Below, in pieces: positions 1 to 8,622 of a DNA stretch of 64,000 nucleotides. Origin of the DNA: Streptomyces geranii (GTDB taxonomy: Bacteria > Actinomycetota > Actinomycetes > Streptomycetales > Streptomycetaceae); NCBI RefSeq assembly GCF_002954775.1, contig NZ_PJME01000033.1:43711-107710 (forward strand), given 5' to 3'. Below the pieces are notes generated by a model. It saw nothing but the letters and a program-made list of their open reading frames with translations, ran no database searches and was not told where the DNA came from. How positions within the stretch are numbered: the first letter of the stretch is position 1; the number at the start of each line of letters is the position of its first letter. The position numbers and the translations under genes are program-made.

Positions 1-869
1 TCTGCATGCCGGACCCCAACTGCGAGAACCACACCGCGTTCAGCGCCGACGGCGGCACCTTCGCCTACGGTGCCAAGCCCCCGGCCGGCCGCTACTCCCG
101 GATCACCTTCTACGTCCGGGACATCCGCACCCATCGCCAGATCACCTCGCTGTCCCTCCCGGCGGACGTCGAGGGCATCGGGCTCAGCCCCGACGGGAAG
201 ACGCTGCTGGCCTCCCGCACGAAGGCGAGCGGGACGATCGAGATGTGGGACGTGCGCAGCCGGACCAGGACCAGGGTGCTGTCCGGTGTGCGGGACGTCC
301 CGGTCGTCAGGCCCGACGGACGGCTGATCGCCACCTCGGGCGGCTTCGTCGACCTGCCCTCGGGCAAGGTGACCCGCAGCGACGCCGCGGACTCGCTGTC
401 GGCCCTCGCCTTCAGCCCCGACGGGCGCTATCTCGCGGTGGGCGGCAGGGGCGGGGTCACGGTCTGGGACGGCAGCGGCCGACGGCGCCTGGCGAACCTG
501 CCCGCGACCCCCGACGGCGGCGGCAAGGCCACGTCCGACGACGTCCAGTCCGTCACGACGGTGGCCTTCTCGCCGGACGCCCGGTATCTCGCCGTGGGCA
601 CCACCGGCGGCACGCTCCAGCTCTGGCAGACCGCGGCTCCCCAGCTCCGTACGACGGTGTTCCCCGCCCTGGGCGGCCGGGTGCAGTCCGTGGGCTTCAG
701 TCCCGACGGCAGCACCCTGTACGCCGCGAGCACGCACCGCCGCTCCCGTTCCTACGACCTCGACCCCGGGCACGTCGCCGCCACGGTGTGCGAACGGGCG
801 GGCGGCGGCCTGTCACGGGAGGACTGGCGGAGCTATCTGCCCGACGTGCCCTACCGGGACGTGTGCTGA
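1..869 (+). CDS. WD40 beta-propeller protein, C-terminal part (5' end outside window)
   Basis: The reading frame is open to the left edge, so only the C-terminal 289 or so codons are present. The visible part contains repeated beta-propeller blades with the signature FSPDGRYLAVG, LSPDGKTLLAS, FSPDARYLAVG and FSPDGSTLYAA, each followed by a tryptophan-aspartate-type strand such as VTVWDG or LQLWQT. It ends in the tail CERAGGGLSREDWRSYLPD, which is common at the end of large Streptomyces WD40 proteins that often carry an N-terminal HTH, TIR or NACHT/STAND module. The N-terminal module cannot be seen, so the biological role is unknown. Repeats of this kind normally serve as protein-interaction scaffolds. 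The gene is followed by a 465-base spacer before ndh. Confidence 0.85.
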   Translation, partial: CMPDPNCENHTAFSADGGTFAYGAKPPAGRYSRITFYVRDIRTHRQITSLSLPADVEGIGLSPDGKTLLASRTKASGTIEMWDVRSRTRTRVLSGVRDVPVVRPDGRLIATSGGFVDLPSGKVTRSDAADSLSALAFSPDGRYLAVGGRGGVTVWDGSGRRRLANLPATPDGGGKATSDDVQSVTTVAFSPDARYLAVGTTGGTLQLWQTAAPQLRTTVFPALGGRVQSVGFSPDGSTLYAASTHRRSRSYDLDPGHVAATVCERAGGGLSREDWRSYLPDVPYRDVC

Positions 870-966
870 GCACTCTCAAGGGGGGCCGTTGGGTCCCCGC
901 CGGACCCCTTCCGGGCCCCGGTTCGGCCTCTCCTGAGCAGGTCGGATAACGTATGAGCGCACTTGT

Positions 967-984
967 GGGGCCCTCCGGGGCCCC
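967..984. terminator. GC-rich hairpin after the WD40 gene
   Basis: GGGGCC and GGCCCC arms flank a six-base loop, about 100 bases after the WD40 stop. There is no T run, so it is only a possible terminator. Confidence 0.35.
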
Positions 985-1007
985 TTCGCGACACCCCGCC
1001 GAGAAAC

Positions 1008-1026
1008 TTCGTGAAGTTCTTCACAA
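1008..1026. promoter_or_regulatory. Rex-type operator upstream of ndh
   Basis: The 19-base site TTCGTGAAGTTCTTCACAA matches the published Rex operator form TTGTGAA-N4-TTCACAA with one change (T to C at the second base of the left arm). Rex is the NADH/NAD+-sensing repressor of respiratory genes in Streptomyces, and ndh is a logical target. The site lies about 310 bases before the ndh start codon, so either a long leader or a second promoter is implied. A TTGACA hexamer at 1191-1196 may belong to a second promoter. Nothing else recognisable lies in the 870-1334 spacer. Confidence 0.65.
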
Positions 1027-1334
1027 GGAATTCGGTCCTGTTGGGCGACGAACGTGCTCCGCAGCACTCTTTCGGGGGCTCACCAGGGGCGGGACCGTGC
1101 TCGGGCGAGCGTTCCGGCACGGTTTTCGGGGGGTGCGGCGGGAGGCTGGTTCAGTCCCTCCGGGGACCCGGAAGAGCAGTTCACGCGGCATTGACATCGG
1201 GGCGTACCGCCCGCTGGTTCCTCGCCGGAGACCCCGTCCCGGACACGCGGGCCGCGCAGTGTAGCAGAGGGGCTGCACAAGCTTGTGAAGGGGCGCACGA
1301 GCGACCCCCCTGGACCGGGTGGATACTCGATGGC

Positions 1335-2723
1335 ATGAGCACCACGGAGCGTCCCAGGATCCTCGTAGTAGGCGGTGGGTACGTAGGCCTGTACGCAGCT
1401 CGGCGCATTCTCAAGAAGATGCGCTACGGCGAGGCGACCGTCACGGTCGTCGACCCCCGGTCGTACATGACCTACCAGCCCTTCCTCCCCGAAACCGCCG
1501 CCGGCAGCATTTCGCCGCGCCACGTCGTCGTACCGCTGCGACGTGTGCTGCCCAAGGCGGAAGTCCTCACCGGTCGGGTCACCACCATCGACCAGGACCG
1601 CAAGGTCGCCACGATCGCCCCCCTCGTGGGTGAGGCGTACGAGCTGCCTTTCGACTACCTCGTCATCGCCATGGGCGCGGTCTCCCGCACCTTCCCGATC
1701 CCCGGCCTCGCCGAACAGGGCATCGGTATGAAGGGCATCGAGGAGGCCATCGGCCTGCGGAACCACGTCCTGGAGCAGCTGGACAAGGCCGAGTCCACGA
1801 CCGACGAGGAGATCCGCCGCAAGGCGCTCACCTTCGTCTTCATCGGGGGTGGCTTCGCGGGTGCGGAGACCATCGGCGAGGTCGAGGACATGGCGCGCGA
1901 CGCGGCGAAGTACTACCCCAGCGTGTCCCGTGAGGACATGCGGTTCGTGCTGGTCGACGCCGCCGACAAGATCCTGCCCGAGGTCGGCCCGAAGCTGGGT
2001 CAGTACGGCAAGGAGCACCTGGAGAGCCGCGGGGTCGAGATCTACCTCTCGACGTCGATGGACTCCTGCGTCGACGGCCACGTGGTCCTGAAGAACGGCC
2101 TTGAGGTCGACTCCAACACGATCGTGTGGACCGCGGGCGTCAAGCCCAACCCGGTCCTGTCGCGCTTCGGCCTGCCGCTGGGCCCGCGCGGTCACGTGGA
2201 CGCGCAGCCGACGCTCCAGGTCACGGGTACGGACTACATCTGGGCCGCGGGCGACAACGCCCAGGTGCCCGACGTGGCCGCCCGCAAGGCCGGCGTGGAG
2301 AACGCCTGGTGCCCGCCGAACGCGCAGCACGCGCTGCGGCAGGCGAAGGTGCTCGGCGACAACGTGGTCTCCGGTATGCGGGGCTTCCCGCAGAAGGAGT
2401 ACTCGCACTCCAACAAGGGCGCTGTCGCGGGTCTCGGCCTGCACAAGGGCGTCGCGATGATCGTCATGGGCAAGCTCAAGATCACGCTCAAGGGCCGGCT
2501 GGCGTGGTACATGCACCGCGGCTACCACGGTCTGGCGATGCCGACGTGGAACCGGAAGATCCGGGTGTTCGCGGACTGGACGCTGGCGATGTTCCTGAAG
2601 CGCGAGGTCGTCGCGCTGGGCGCGCTGGAGACTCCTCGCGAGGAGTTCTACGAGGCCGCGAAGCCGGCGCCGGTCGCCGCCGCGAAGAAGACGGAGGAGA
2701 AGACAGAGGCCAAGGCCTCTTGA
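1335..2723 (+). CDS. ndh: Type II NADH dehydrogenase (NDH-2)
   Basis: This is a single-subunit, non-proton-pumping NADH:menaquinone oxidoreductase, peripheral on the cytoplasmic membrane. It passes electrons from NADH through FAD to the quinone pool. The 462-residue length is normal for actinobacterial NDH-2. The N-terminal FAD-binding Rossmann motif VVGGGYVGLYAA is near residues 12-23, the second dinucleotide (NADH) motif FIGGGFAGAE near residue 170, and the FAD-contact segment WAAGDNAQVPD near residue 305. The C-terminal tail is Lys/Ala/Glu-rich. I chose ATG 1335 because it lines up with the family N-terminus (short leader then ILVVGGGY); the frame stays open further upstream but without family similarity. 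A Rex-type operator upstream suggests control by the NADH/NAD+ ratio. An intrinsic terminator follows directly. Confidence 0.95.
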   Translation: MSTTERPRILVVGGGYVGLYAARRILKKMRYGEATVTVVDPRSYMTYQPFLPETAAGSISPRHVVVPLRRVLPKAEVLTGRVTTIDQDRKVATIAPLVGEAYELPFDYLVIAMGAVSRTFPIPGLAEQGIGMKGIEEAIGLRNHVLEQLDKAESTTDEEIRRKALTFVFIGGGFAGAETIGEVEDMARDAAKYYPSVSREDMRFVLVDAADKILPEVGPKLGQYGKEHLESRGVEIYLSTSMDSCVDGHVVLKNGLEVDSNTIVWTAGVKPNPVLSRFGLPLGPRGHVDAQPTLQVTGTDYIWAAGDNAQVPDVAARKAGVENAWCPPNAQHALRQAKVLGDNVVSGMRGFPQKEYSHSNKGAVAGLGLHKGVAMIVMGKLKITLKGRLAWYMHRGYHGLAMPTWNRKIRVFADWTLAMFLKREVVALGALETPREEFYEAAKPAPVAAAKKTEEKTEAKAS

Positions 2724-2754
2724 TCTCCGGTCATTGAAGTACCCCTGCGTGAAG

Positions 2755-2804
2755 CTGAAGGGGCCGCTCGCCATCCGTGGTGCGAGGGGCCCCTTCAGCT
2801 TTTT
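2755..2804 (+). terminator. Intrinsic terminator of ndh
   Basis: CTGAAGGGGCC (2755-2765) pairs with GGCCCCTTCAG (2788-2798), with a further inner CTCGC/GCGAG pairing. TTTTT follows at 2800-2804. It starts about 30 bases after the ndh stop. Confidence 0.9.
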
Positions 2805-2811
2805 CCTCGCC

Positions 2812-3040
2812 CCCGCCGCCCCTACCCGTCCCATCCCTGGGGGCTGCCGCCCCCAGACCCCCGCTTGTCCTCAAACGCCGGACGGGCTGAAGAACCAAGC
2901 GCCGGCCGGCACCATTTGCAGCCCAGGCTGGCACCACTCAGCCCGTCCGGCGTTTGAGGACGAGCGTGTTCAGCGCGACAAGCGGGGGTCCGGGGGCGGC
3001 AGCCCCCGGGGATGGGAACGGGTAAGGGCGGCGGGGGCGA
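2812..3040. repeat. Large imperfect inverted-repeat intergenic element
   Basis: The left arm reads through CTGGGGGCTGCCGCCCCCAG to CCGGACGGGCTGA. The right arm mirrors it from TCAGCCCGTCCGGCGTTTGA to GGGGGCGGCAGCCCCCGG, separated by about 45 bases. The arms are near-complementary over about 80 bases and would make a long cruciform or transcript hairpin. A second member of the family begins at 63872 and runs off the window. Such elements are frequent between genes in Streptomyces. No gene is seen in the 2724-3158 spacer. Confidence 0.8.
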
Positions 3041-3158
3041 GAACCGTTTCTTGGGGCTTTGCCCAGTTGTGATCGGCATGGGGGACTGCGAGCCCGGCGC
3101 GTTGGTGTTTTCGTGGGTGTTGGACATTCCCGGTTGTGTCGTAACGGAGGTGTGCGCC

Positions 3159-4466
3159 ATGCCCGAAGCCGCGTCGCGGCTGCAGAGCTTCGCCGAACAG
3201 TTGCTGGGGACCCCGCTCCCGCTGCGCATCCGCGCCTGGGACGGCTCGGAGGCCGGCCCGCCGGACGCCCCCACCCTGGTCGTCCGCAACCGCCGCGCCC
3301 TGCGCCGGCTGCTGTGGAAACCCGGCGAACTGGGCCTCGCCCGAGCCTGGGTCGCCGGCGATCTCGGCATCGAGGGGGACTTCTACGCCGCCCTGGATCT
3401 GCTTTCCGGGTTCGTGTGGGAGCGGGGGGAGGGCGACCGTACCCTCGCTCAGGCCCTCCGCGAACCCGAGGTGCGGGCAGCGGTGCGTGGGCTCGTGAAG
3501 ATCGCCGGGCTGCCCCTGCCGCCGTCCCCGCCCCGCGAAGAGGTCCCCCTCCGGCGCCGGCACCCGCACACCAAGCGCACCGACAAACGCGCCGTCAGCC
3601 ACCACTACGACGTCGGCAACGACTTCTACGAACTCGTCCTCGGCCCGTCCATGGTGTACTCCTGCGCCTACTGGGACGCCCCCGGAGGAACATCCGGCGC
3701 CGACACCCTCGAAGGCGCCCAGCGCGACAAGCTCGACCTCGTCTGCCGCAAACTCGCCCTCGCCCCCGGCCTGCGTCTCCTCGACGTCGGCTGCGGCTGG
3801 GGCTCGCTCGCCATCCACGCCGCCCGTGAGTACGGCGTACGTGTCGTCGGGGTCACCCTCTCGCAGGAGCAGGCGGCGTACGCCCGTAAGCGCGTCGCCG
3901 ACGAGGGGCTCACCGACCGGGTCGAGATCCGGGTGCAGGACTACCGGGACGTCGCCGACGGGCCCTTCGACGCCGTGTCCTCCGTGGGGATGGCCGAGCA
4001 TGTGTGCAGCGAGCAGTATCTGACGTACGCGCGTGATCTGTATGCCCTGCTCAAGCCCGGTGGGCGGCTGCTCAACCATCAGATCGCCCGTCGGCCGCAT
4101 CTGGACGAGGGTTCGTACAGTCTTGACGGGTTCATCGACGCCTACGTCTTTCCGGACGGCGAACTCGCGCCCGTCGGCACCACCGTCACCCAGCTCGAAC
4201 GCGCCGGGTTCGAGGTGCGTGACGTCGAGTCCATCCGGGAGCACTACGCCCTGACGCTACGGCGCTGGGTCGGCAATCTGGAGGGCGACTGGGCGCGCGC
4301 CCAGCAGCTCACGAGCCCGGGGCGGGCCCGGGTCTGGCGGCTGTACATGGCCGCCTCCGCCCTCGCCTTCGAGCACAACCGGATCGGAGTCAACCAGGTC
4401 GTCGCCGTCCGCACCCCGGAGAACGGCGACTCCCGGATGCCCCTGCGCACCCGCACCTGGAACTGA
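3159..4466 (+). CDS. cfa: Cyclopropane-fatty-acyl-phospholipid synthase family methyltransferase
   Basis: The predicted enzyme transfers a methylene from S-adenosylmethionine onto the double bond of unsaturated acyl chains in membrane phospholipid (or makes a related methyl-branched product). It is 435 residues long, as usual for the family. The N-terminal lipid-binding region is followed by the segment HHYDVGNDFYELVLGPSMVYS near residue 147, typical of CFA synthases. The SAM-binding motif LLDVGCGWGSLAIHAA lies near residue 207, and a VSSVGMAEHV segment lies further on. ATG 3159 is preceded by a strong AACGGAGG ribosome-binding site at 3143-3150; the frame is open further upstream but that part encodes the intergenic repeat. 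The gene converges on an ABC permease, separated by a perfect hairpin. Confidence 0.9.
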   Translation: MPEAASRLQSFAEQLLGTPLPLRIRAWDGSEAGPPDAPTLVVRNRRALRRLLWKPGELGLARAWVAGDLGIEGDFYAALDLLSGFVWERGEGDRTLAQALREPEVRAAVRGLVKIAGLPLPPSPPREEVPLRRRHPHTKRTDKRAVSHHYDVGNDFYELVLGPSMVYSCAYWDAPGGTSGADTLEGAQRDKLDLVCRKLALAPGLRLLDVGCGWGSLAIHAAREYGVRVVGVTLSQEQAAYARKRVADEGLTDRVEIRVQDYRDVADGPFDAVSSVGMAEHVCSEQYLTYARDLYALLKPGGRLLNHQIARRPHLDEGSYSLDGFIDAYVFPDGELAPVGTTVTQLERAGFEVRDVESIREHYALTLRRWVGNLEGDWARAQQLTSPGRARVWRLYMAASALAFEHNRIGVNQVVAVRTPENGDSRMPLRTRTWN

Positions 4467-4502
4467 CCGGCCGCAGTACAGGAGTTGTGGGAGCCGCGGG
4501 TG

Positions 4503-4550
4503 TACGGCGGTGGGGTCCCGTTCGCAGGAGTGCGGGACCCCACCGCCGTA
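4503..4550. terminator. Bidirectional terminator between cfa and the ABC permease
   Basis: TACGGCGGTGGGGTCCCG (4503-4520) is perfectly complementary to 4533-4550. This gives an 18-bp stem with a 12-base loop lying between two convergent genes. Confidence 0.9.
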
Positions 4551-4562
4551 TCACCCCACCCC

Positions 4563-7100
4563 CTACTCCGACTTGATCGCCGCCAGCATGTTCAGGCGAG
4601 CCGCGCGCCGCGCCGGCCACAGGGCCGCCAGGACGCCCACCGTGGCCGCCAGGAGCAGGAAGAACGCCATCCTGGCCCAGGGCAGGACGAGTTCGTACGT
4701 CGGCATGCTCGTGCCCATGAGTTCGCCGGCCGCCCAGCCGAAGAACACGCCCAGGCCGATGCCCAGGACGCCGCCGAAGAGCGAGATGACCAGGGACTCC
4801 AGGCGGACCATGCGCTTGATGCCCTTGCGGTCCAGGCCGATCGCGCGGAGCATGCCGATCTCCTGCGAGCGCTCGAAGACCGACATCGCCAGGGTGTTGA
4901 TGACCCCGAGGACCGCCACCAGGACCGCCATCGCCAGCAGGCCGTAGAGCATGTTCAGCATCAGCGTGAAGATCTGCGCGATCTCGTTGGAGAGGTCCTT
5001 CTTGTCCTGGATCTTGATGGCCGGGTTGGAGCCGAGGGCCTTCTCCAGGCTGTCCTTCGTCGCGTCCGTCGCGCCCGTCGACGTCTTCACCATGACCTGG
5101 CGGTCGGCCTGGTCGGCCGCGTCCCTCTGGTGCGCGGTCAGGAGGGTGTTGTCGAGGACGATGCCGCTCATCATCTCGTTGCCCTCGTACACGCCCGCCA
5201 CCGTCAGCCGCTGCTTCTCACCGTCCTCGTAGGAGGCCGTGAAGGCCGAACCCGCCTTCCAGCCATAGGACTTGGCCGTGCTCGCGTCCACGACCACCTG
5301 GCTGCCGCCGACCTTGAACGTGCCCTCGTCGAGGGTCAGCGCCGTCAGCTCGCCGATCGTGGAGCCGTTGACGCCGGTCACCGACTCCGTCCCGCCGTCG
5401 ATGCGTACGGGGGCGCTGCGCAGCGGGCTGACGGCGGTCACGCCGGACGTCCTCGCCAGCTTCTCGGCGACGTCGGGGGAGAGTTCGTAGCCGTTGGCCA
5501 TCGAGACGACGTAGTCCGCCCTGATCGACGCCGCGGCCATCTTGTCGATCGACTTCTGCAGGCTGCCCGCCATCACCGTCATGCCGGTGATGAGGGTGAG
5601 CCCGATCATCAGCGCGGAGGCCGTGGCGGCCGTACGGCGGGGATTGCGGACCGAGTTCTGGCGGGCCAGCTTCCCGGAGACGCCGAACACGCGCATCAGC
5701 GGGCCGGCGGCGGCGATCAGCGGGCGGGAGAGGAGCGGGGTGAGGATGAAGACGCCGATGATCAGCAGCACCGCGCCGATGCCCATGGGGGCCTGGCCGT
5801 CCGAGCCGCTCATGGTCGTGGCCGCCAGGACGACGGCGACGCCCGCGCCCGAGAAGAGCGCGCCCAGCGTGTTGCGCAGCACCAGCGACTTGGTCGTCGC
5901 GGTCGCGTGGACGCTGCTCATCGCCGCCACCGGCGGGATCTTCGCCGCCCGGCGGCCGGGCAGCCAGGCCGCCAGCATGGTGATGAGGATGCCGACCGCG
6001 AGGGCCGCGCCGACCGTGCCGGGCGTGACGACCAGCGGTCCGTCGGGCACGGTCGCGCCGAGGGTGCCCAGCAGGGCCTTCAGCCCGGCGCCGATGCCGA
6101 TGCCCGCGATCAGGCCCGTCACCGCAGCCACCGCGCCGACCACGAACGCCTCGATCAGCACCGACCGCGTGACCTGGCGGCGCGAGGCACCGACCGCCCG
6201 CAGCAGCGCCAGTTCCTTGGTGCGCTGGGCGACCAGCATGGTGAAGGTGTTGGCGATGATGAACGTACCGACGAACAGCGCGATGCCCGCGAAGACCAGC
6301 AGGCCCTGCTTCAGCCCGCTCATCGAGGAGGAGATGATCCGCGCCTGGTCGTCGGCGAGCCGAGCCGCCGTCGTCGTCTCGACGGTGTCGCGCGGCAGGG
6401 CCTTGTCCAGGGCCGCCTTGAGCGCCGTCTGACTCGTGCCGGCCGCCGCCTTGACGTCGATCTCGTCGTACGTGCCCGTCTTGCCGAAGAGTTTCTGCGC
6501 CGTCGCCGTGTCGAACAGGGCGAGGCTGCCGCCGGCCGTCACATTGCCGTCGTCCGTGGTGAAGATGCCGGAGACGGTCGGCGAGAGCACCGGGCCGTCC
6601 ACCGAGAGCCGTACGGTGTCACCGACCTCGTACCCGGCCCGCTCGGCGGTCTTCGCGTCGAGGGCGACCTGGTTCGCGCCCTGCGGCGCGGTGCCCTCCG
6701 TCAGTGGGTAACGGGCGTCCTTGTCCCCCCAGTAGTTGCCGCCGCGTGACTGAAAACCGTCGCCCACGAGCTTGCCGTCCTTGTCGGCGACGGCGGTGAA
6801 CCCGTCCACGACACCGATGACGGAGGCGGCACCCGGCACCTTCGTGGTCGCGTCGAGCAGGGCCTGTGTCAGCTCCGGCGTCCTGCCGATCGTGTCGCCC
6901 ACGTCCCGCTGGGCGCGCGGCTGCACGGCGACGTCGACCTGGTCGAAGCCCTTGGCGGAGCTGTTCTGGAGGGCGTTCGAGAGGGTGTTGGTGAAGACCA
7001 GGGTCCCGGACACGAACGCCACGCCGAGCATCACGGCGAGCACGGTCATCAGAAGCCTGGCCTTGTGCGCGAGTACGTTGCGCAGGGCGGTACGGAACAT
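4563..7100 (-). CDS. FtsX/MacB-family ABC transporter permease
   Basis: This 845-residue permease has the two-copy FtsX architecture common in actinobacteria. An N-terminal membrane anchor (LLMTVLAVMLGVAFVSGTLVF, residues 15-35) is followed by a large extracytoplasmic MacB-like domain, three membrane segments near residues 265-400, a second anchor near 490, a second periplasmic-type domain and three final membrane segments. The segment AQRTKELALLRAVGASRRQV and its C-terminal counterpart RSQEIGMLRAIGLDRKGI are the coupling-helix motifs that dock on the ATPase. It would export a lipophilic or peptide substrate, or act mechanically on the envelope; the substrate cannot be told from sequence. The ATPase gene lies 68 bases upstream on the same strand, so the two form an operon transcribed away from bldA. 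Confidence 0.92.
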   Translation of the reverse strand: MFRTALRNVLAHKARLLMTVLAVMLGVAFVSGTLVFTNTLSNALQNSSAKGFDQVDVAVQPRAQRDVGDTIGRTPELTQALLDATTKVPGAASVIGVVDGFTAVADKDGKLVGDGFQSRGGNYWGDKDARYPLTEGTAPQGANQVALDAKTAERAGYEVGDTVRLSVDGPVLSPTVSGIFTTDDGNVTAGGSLALFDTATAQKLFGKTGTYDEIDVKAAAGTSQTALKAALDKALPRDTVETTTAARLADDQARIISSSMSGLKQGLLVFAGIALFVGTFIIANTFTMLVAQRTKELALLRAVGASRRQVTRSVLIEAFVVGAVAAVTGLIAGIGIGAGLKALLGTLGATVPDGPLVVTPGTVGAALAVGILITMLAAWLPGRRAAKIPPVAAMSSVHATATTKSLVLRNTLGALFSGAGVAVVLAATTMSGSDGQAPMGIGAVLLIIGVFILTPLLSRPLIAAAGPLMRVFGVSGKLARQNSVRNPRRTAATASALMIGLTLITGMTVMAGSLQKSIDKMAAASIRADYVVSMANGYELSPDVAEKLARTSGVTAVSPLRSAPVRIDGGTESVTGVNGSTIGELTALTLDEGTFKVGGSQVVVDASTAKSYGWKAGSAFTASYEDGEKQRLTVAGVYEGNEMMSGIVLDNTLLTAHQRDAADQADRQVMVKTSTGATDATKDSLEKALGSNPAIKIQDKKDLSNEIAQIFTLMLNMLYGLLAMAVLVAVLGVINTLAMSVFERSQEIGMLRAIGLDRKGIKRMVRLESLVISLFGGVLGIGLGVFFGWAAGELMGTSMPTYELVLPWARMAFFLLLAATVGVLAALWPARRAARLNMLAAIKSE

Positions 7101-7168
7101 GGGGGTGTCGTCTCAGTCCGTCGTCGGGAGTACGAAGTCGGGTCAGCGGCTGGGGAATTGAGCGGGTG

Positions 7169-7948
7169 TCAGCTGGTGCGGACGGTCCTCGTGTCCAGGC
7201 GCTTCATACGGTCGAGGACCGCGTCCGCCGTCGGGTCGTACAGCTCGTCCACGATCCGGCCGTCCGCGAGGAAGACCACCCGGTCCGCGTACGCCGCCGC
7301 CACCGGGTCGTGGGTGACCATCACGACCGTCTGGCCCAGCTCGCGCACGGAGTTGCGCAGGAAGCCCAGTACCTCGGCGCCGGCGCGGGAGTCGAGGTTC
7401 CCGGTCGGCTCGTCGCCGAAGATGATGTCGGGGCGGGAGGCCAGTGCCCGGGCCACCGCGACGCGCTGCTGCTGGCCGCCGGAGAGCTGGGACGGGCGGT
7501 GGGTGAGCCGGTCGGCGAGGCCGATCATCGAGATCACCGAGTCCAGCCACTGCTTGTCAGGCCTGCGCCCCGCGATGTCCATGGGGAGGGTGATGTTCTC
7601 CAGGGCGGTCAGCGTCGGCAGCAGGTTGAAGGCCTGGAAGATGAAGCCGATCTTGTCCCGGCGGAGCTTGGTGAGCTGCTTGTCCTTGAGGGAGCCCAGC
7701 TCGGTGTCGCCGATGCGCACGGAGCCGGAGGAGAAGGAGTCCAGGCCCGCGACGCAGTGCATCAGCGTGGACTTGCCGGAGCCGGACGGGCCCATGATCG
7801 CGGTGAACTCGGCCTGCCTGAAGTCGACGGAGACCTGGTCGAGGGCGACGACCCGCGTCTCGCCCTGGCCGTAGATCTTGGACAGTTCCGTGGCGCGGGC
7901 GGCCACCGTGGTGGTGGCGTGCCGGTCGGCGAGGGGGGTGGTGGTCAC
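7169..7948 (-). CDS. ABC transporter ATP-binding protein (MacB/LolD type)
   Basis: This is the nucleotide-binding partner of the FtsX-type permease downstream. The 259-residue protein has Walker A GPSGSGKST near residue 57, the ABC signature LSGGQQQR near residue 160, Walker B DIIFGDEP and a following D-loop, then the switch histidine in VVMVTHDP. A short, basic, non-conserved N-terminus of about 15 residues precedes the domain. ATG 7948 is the first start and gives the usual family spacing. The gene is transcribed divergently from bldA across a 400-base spacer that carries a GTTCGGACGGTGAAATT box (8151-8167), repeated in inverted orientation in front of pobA. Confidence 0.92.
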   Translation of the reverse strand: MTTTPLADRHATTTVAARATELSKIYGQGETRVVALDQVSVDFRQAEFTAIMGPSGSGKSTLMHCVAGLDSFSSGSVRIGDTELGSLKDKQLTKLRRDKIGFIFQAFNLLPTLTALENITLPMDIAGRRPDKQWLDSVISMIGLADRLTHRPSQLSGGQQQRVAVARALASRPDIIFGDEPTGNLDSRAGAEVLGFLRNSVRELGQTVVMVTHDPVAAAYADRVVFLADGRIVDELYDPTADAVLDRMKRLDTRTVRTS

Positions 7949-8348
7949 GGGCGGGCTCCTATGGGGAGTTCGACGGCGTTCGGTGTCTCTGACGCTCGTG
8001 AACCATCGTCATGGCCGGGTTCCGCCGTGTAGTCACCCCCTGTTCCGGTTCCGAAGGCAGCCTTGGGACGGACCCGGCGAGCCTGTGTCATACCTGGGGA
8101 TGACGGGCGTCCCCTACATGGGGCATGACAAGAACAGGTGGAGCCCCCTTGTTCGGACGGTGAAATTCCGTCATTCCGCATGCGCGCCGGGCTGCCTCGC
8201 GAAAGGCTATTGGCAAGTGCGGATGGCTCGTTCCAGGTGCTGATGCACCCTCAGACGTCAATAAAATAAGACAACATCGGGTCCCTCGCCCGTAGTTCGG
8301 GGGAGGGGTCCCGATAGGCTCGGAACCTCGATGCGGAGCCCAGGGCCT
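7949..8348. other. Spacer between ABC operon and bldA; holds both promoters
   Basis: No protein gene is visible. An unusually AT-rich stretch ATAAAATAAG at 8261-8270 contains TAAAAT (8262-8267), a good -10 candidate for bldA about 80 bases before the tRNA. No convincing -35 hexamer sits at the ideal distance. The box GTTCGGACGGTGAAATT lies at 8151-8167. Confidence 0.5.
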
Positions 8349-8432
8349 GCCCGGATGGTGGAATGCAGACACGGCGAGCTTAAACCTCGCTGCCCCTTCG
8401 CGGGCGTGCCGGTTCAAGTCCGGCTCCGGGCA
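8349..8432 (+). tRNA. bldA: tRNA-Leu (anticodon UAA), the developmental tRNA bldA
   Basis: The acceptor stem GCCCGGA (8349-8355) pairs with TCCGGGC (8425-8431), and A73 is at 8432; CCA is not encoded. The anticodon arm is GCGAG-CTTAAAC-CTCGC, giving anticodon UAA, which reads the UUA codon. A long variable arm (class II, CCC-CTTCG-CGGG core) and the T-arm GCCGG-TTCAAGT-CCGGC complete the fold. In Streptomyces this single tRNA decodes the rare TTA codons concentrated in developmental and antibiotic-regulatory genes, and its loss gives bald colonies. It stands alone between the ABC operon and pobA. The 84-nucleotide sequence agrees with bldA as I know it. Confidence 0.97.
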
Positions 8433-8536
8433 CTTCTGACCGTCGTATGCCGGATTTGTCGGTGCTGCGGCCATTGAGGACTTCATCGCGGAACCGTTGA
8501 CAGCGGGTGTGTGCGGCCGGACACTCTTCATACCCT

Positions 8537-8583
8537 GTTCGTGAAGAAAATTTCACTGTGCGAACAAACGTGAGCGCGCGAAC
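8537..8583. promoter_or_regulatory. Candidate operator upstream of pobA
   Basis: GTTCG (8537-8541) and CGAAC (8561-8565) frame GTGAA/TTCAC in an inverted repeat of 29 bases, and a further GCGAAC half-site follows at 8578-8583. It lies 40-85 bases before the pobA start, a suitable place for an IclR/PobR- or MarR-like regulator of aromatic catabolism. The regulator is not identified. Confidence 0.45.
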
Positions 8584-8622
8584 ATGGGTGGATCGAACAC
8601 GGACGCGTGAAGGGAACGATCG

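Noticed and set aside
1080..2834. 584-codon minus-strand open frame across ndh
   Set aside because: Shadow of ndh; no family features, and the GC bias of its codon positions fits the opposite strand.
4485..6749. 754-codon open frame on the plus strand opposite the FtsX permease
   Set aside because: It is antisense to a clear permease. Its translation is His/Arg/Gly-rich low complexity with no motifs, the usual mirror of high-GC codon bias.
7949..8622. bldA region considered as a mobile-element attachment site because a tRNA 3' end is present
   Set aside because: No integrase gene and no direct repeat of the tRNA 3' end are visible nearby; the surrounding genes are ordinary core genes.
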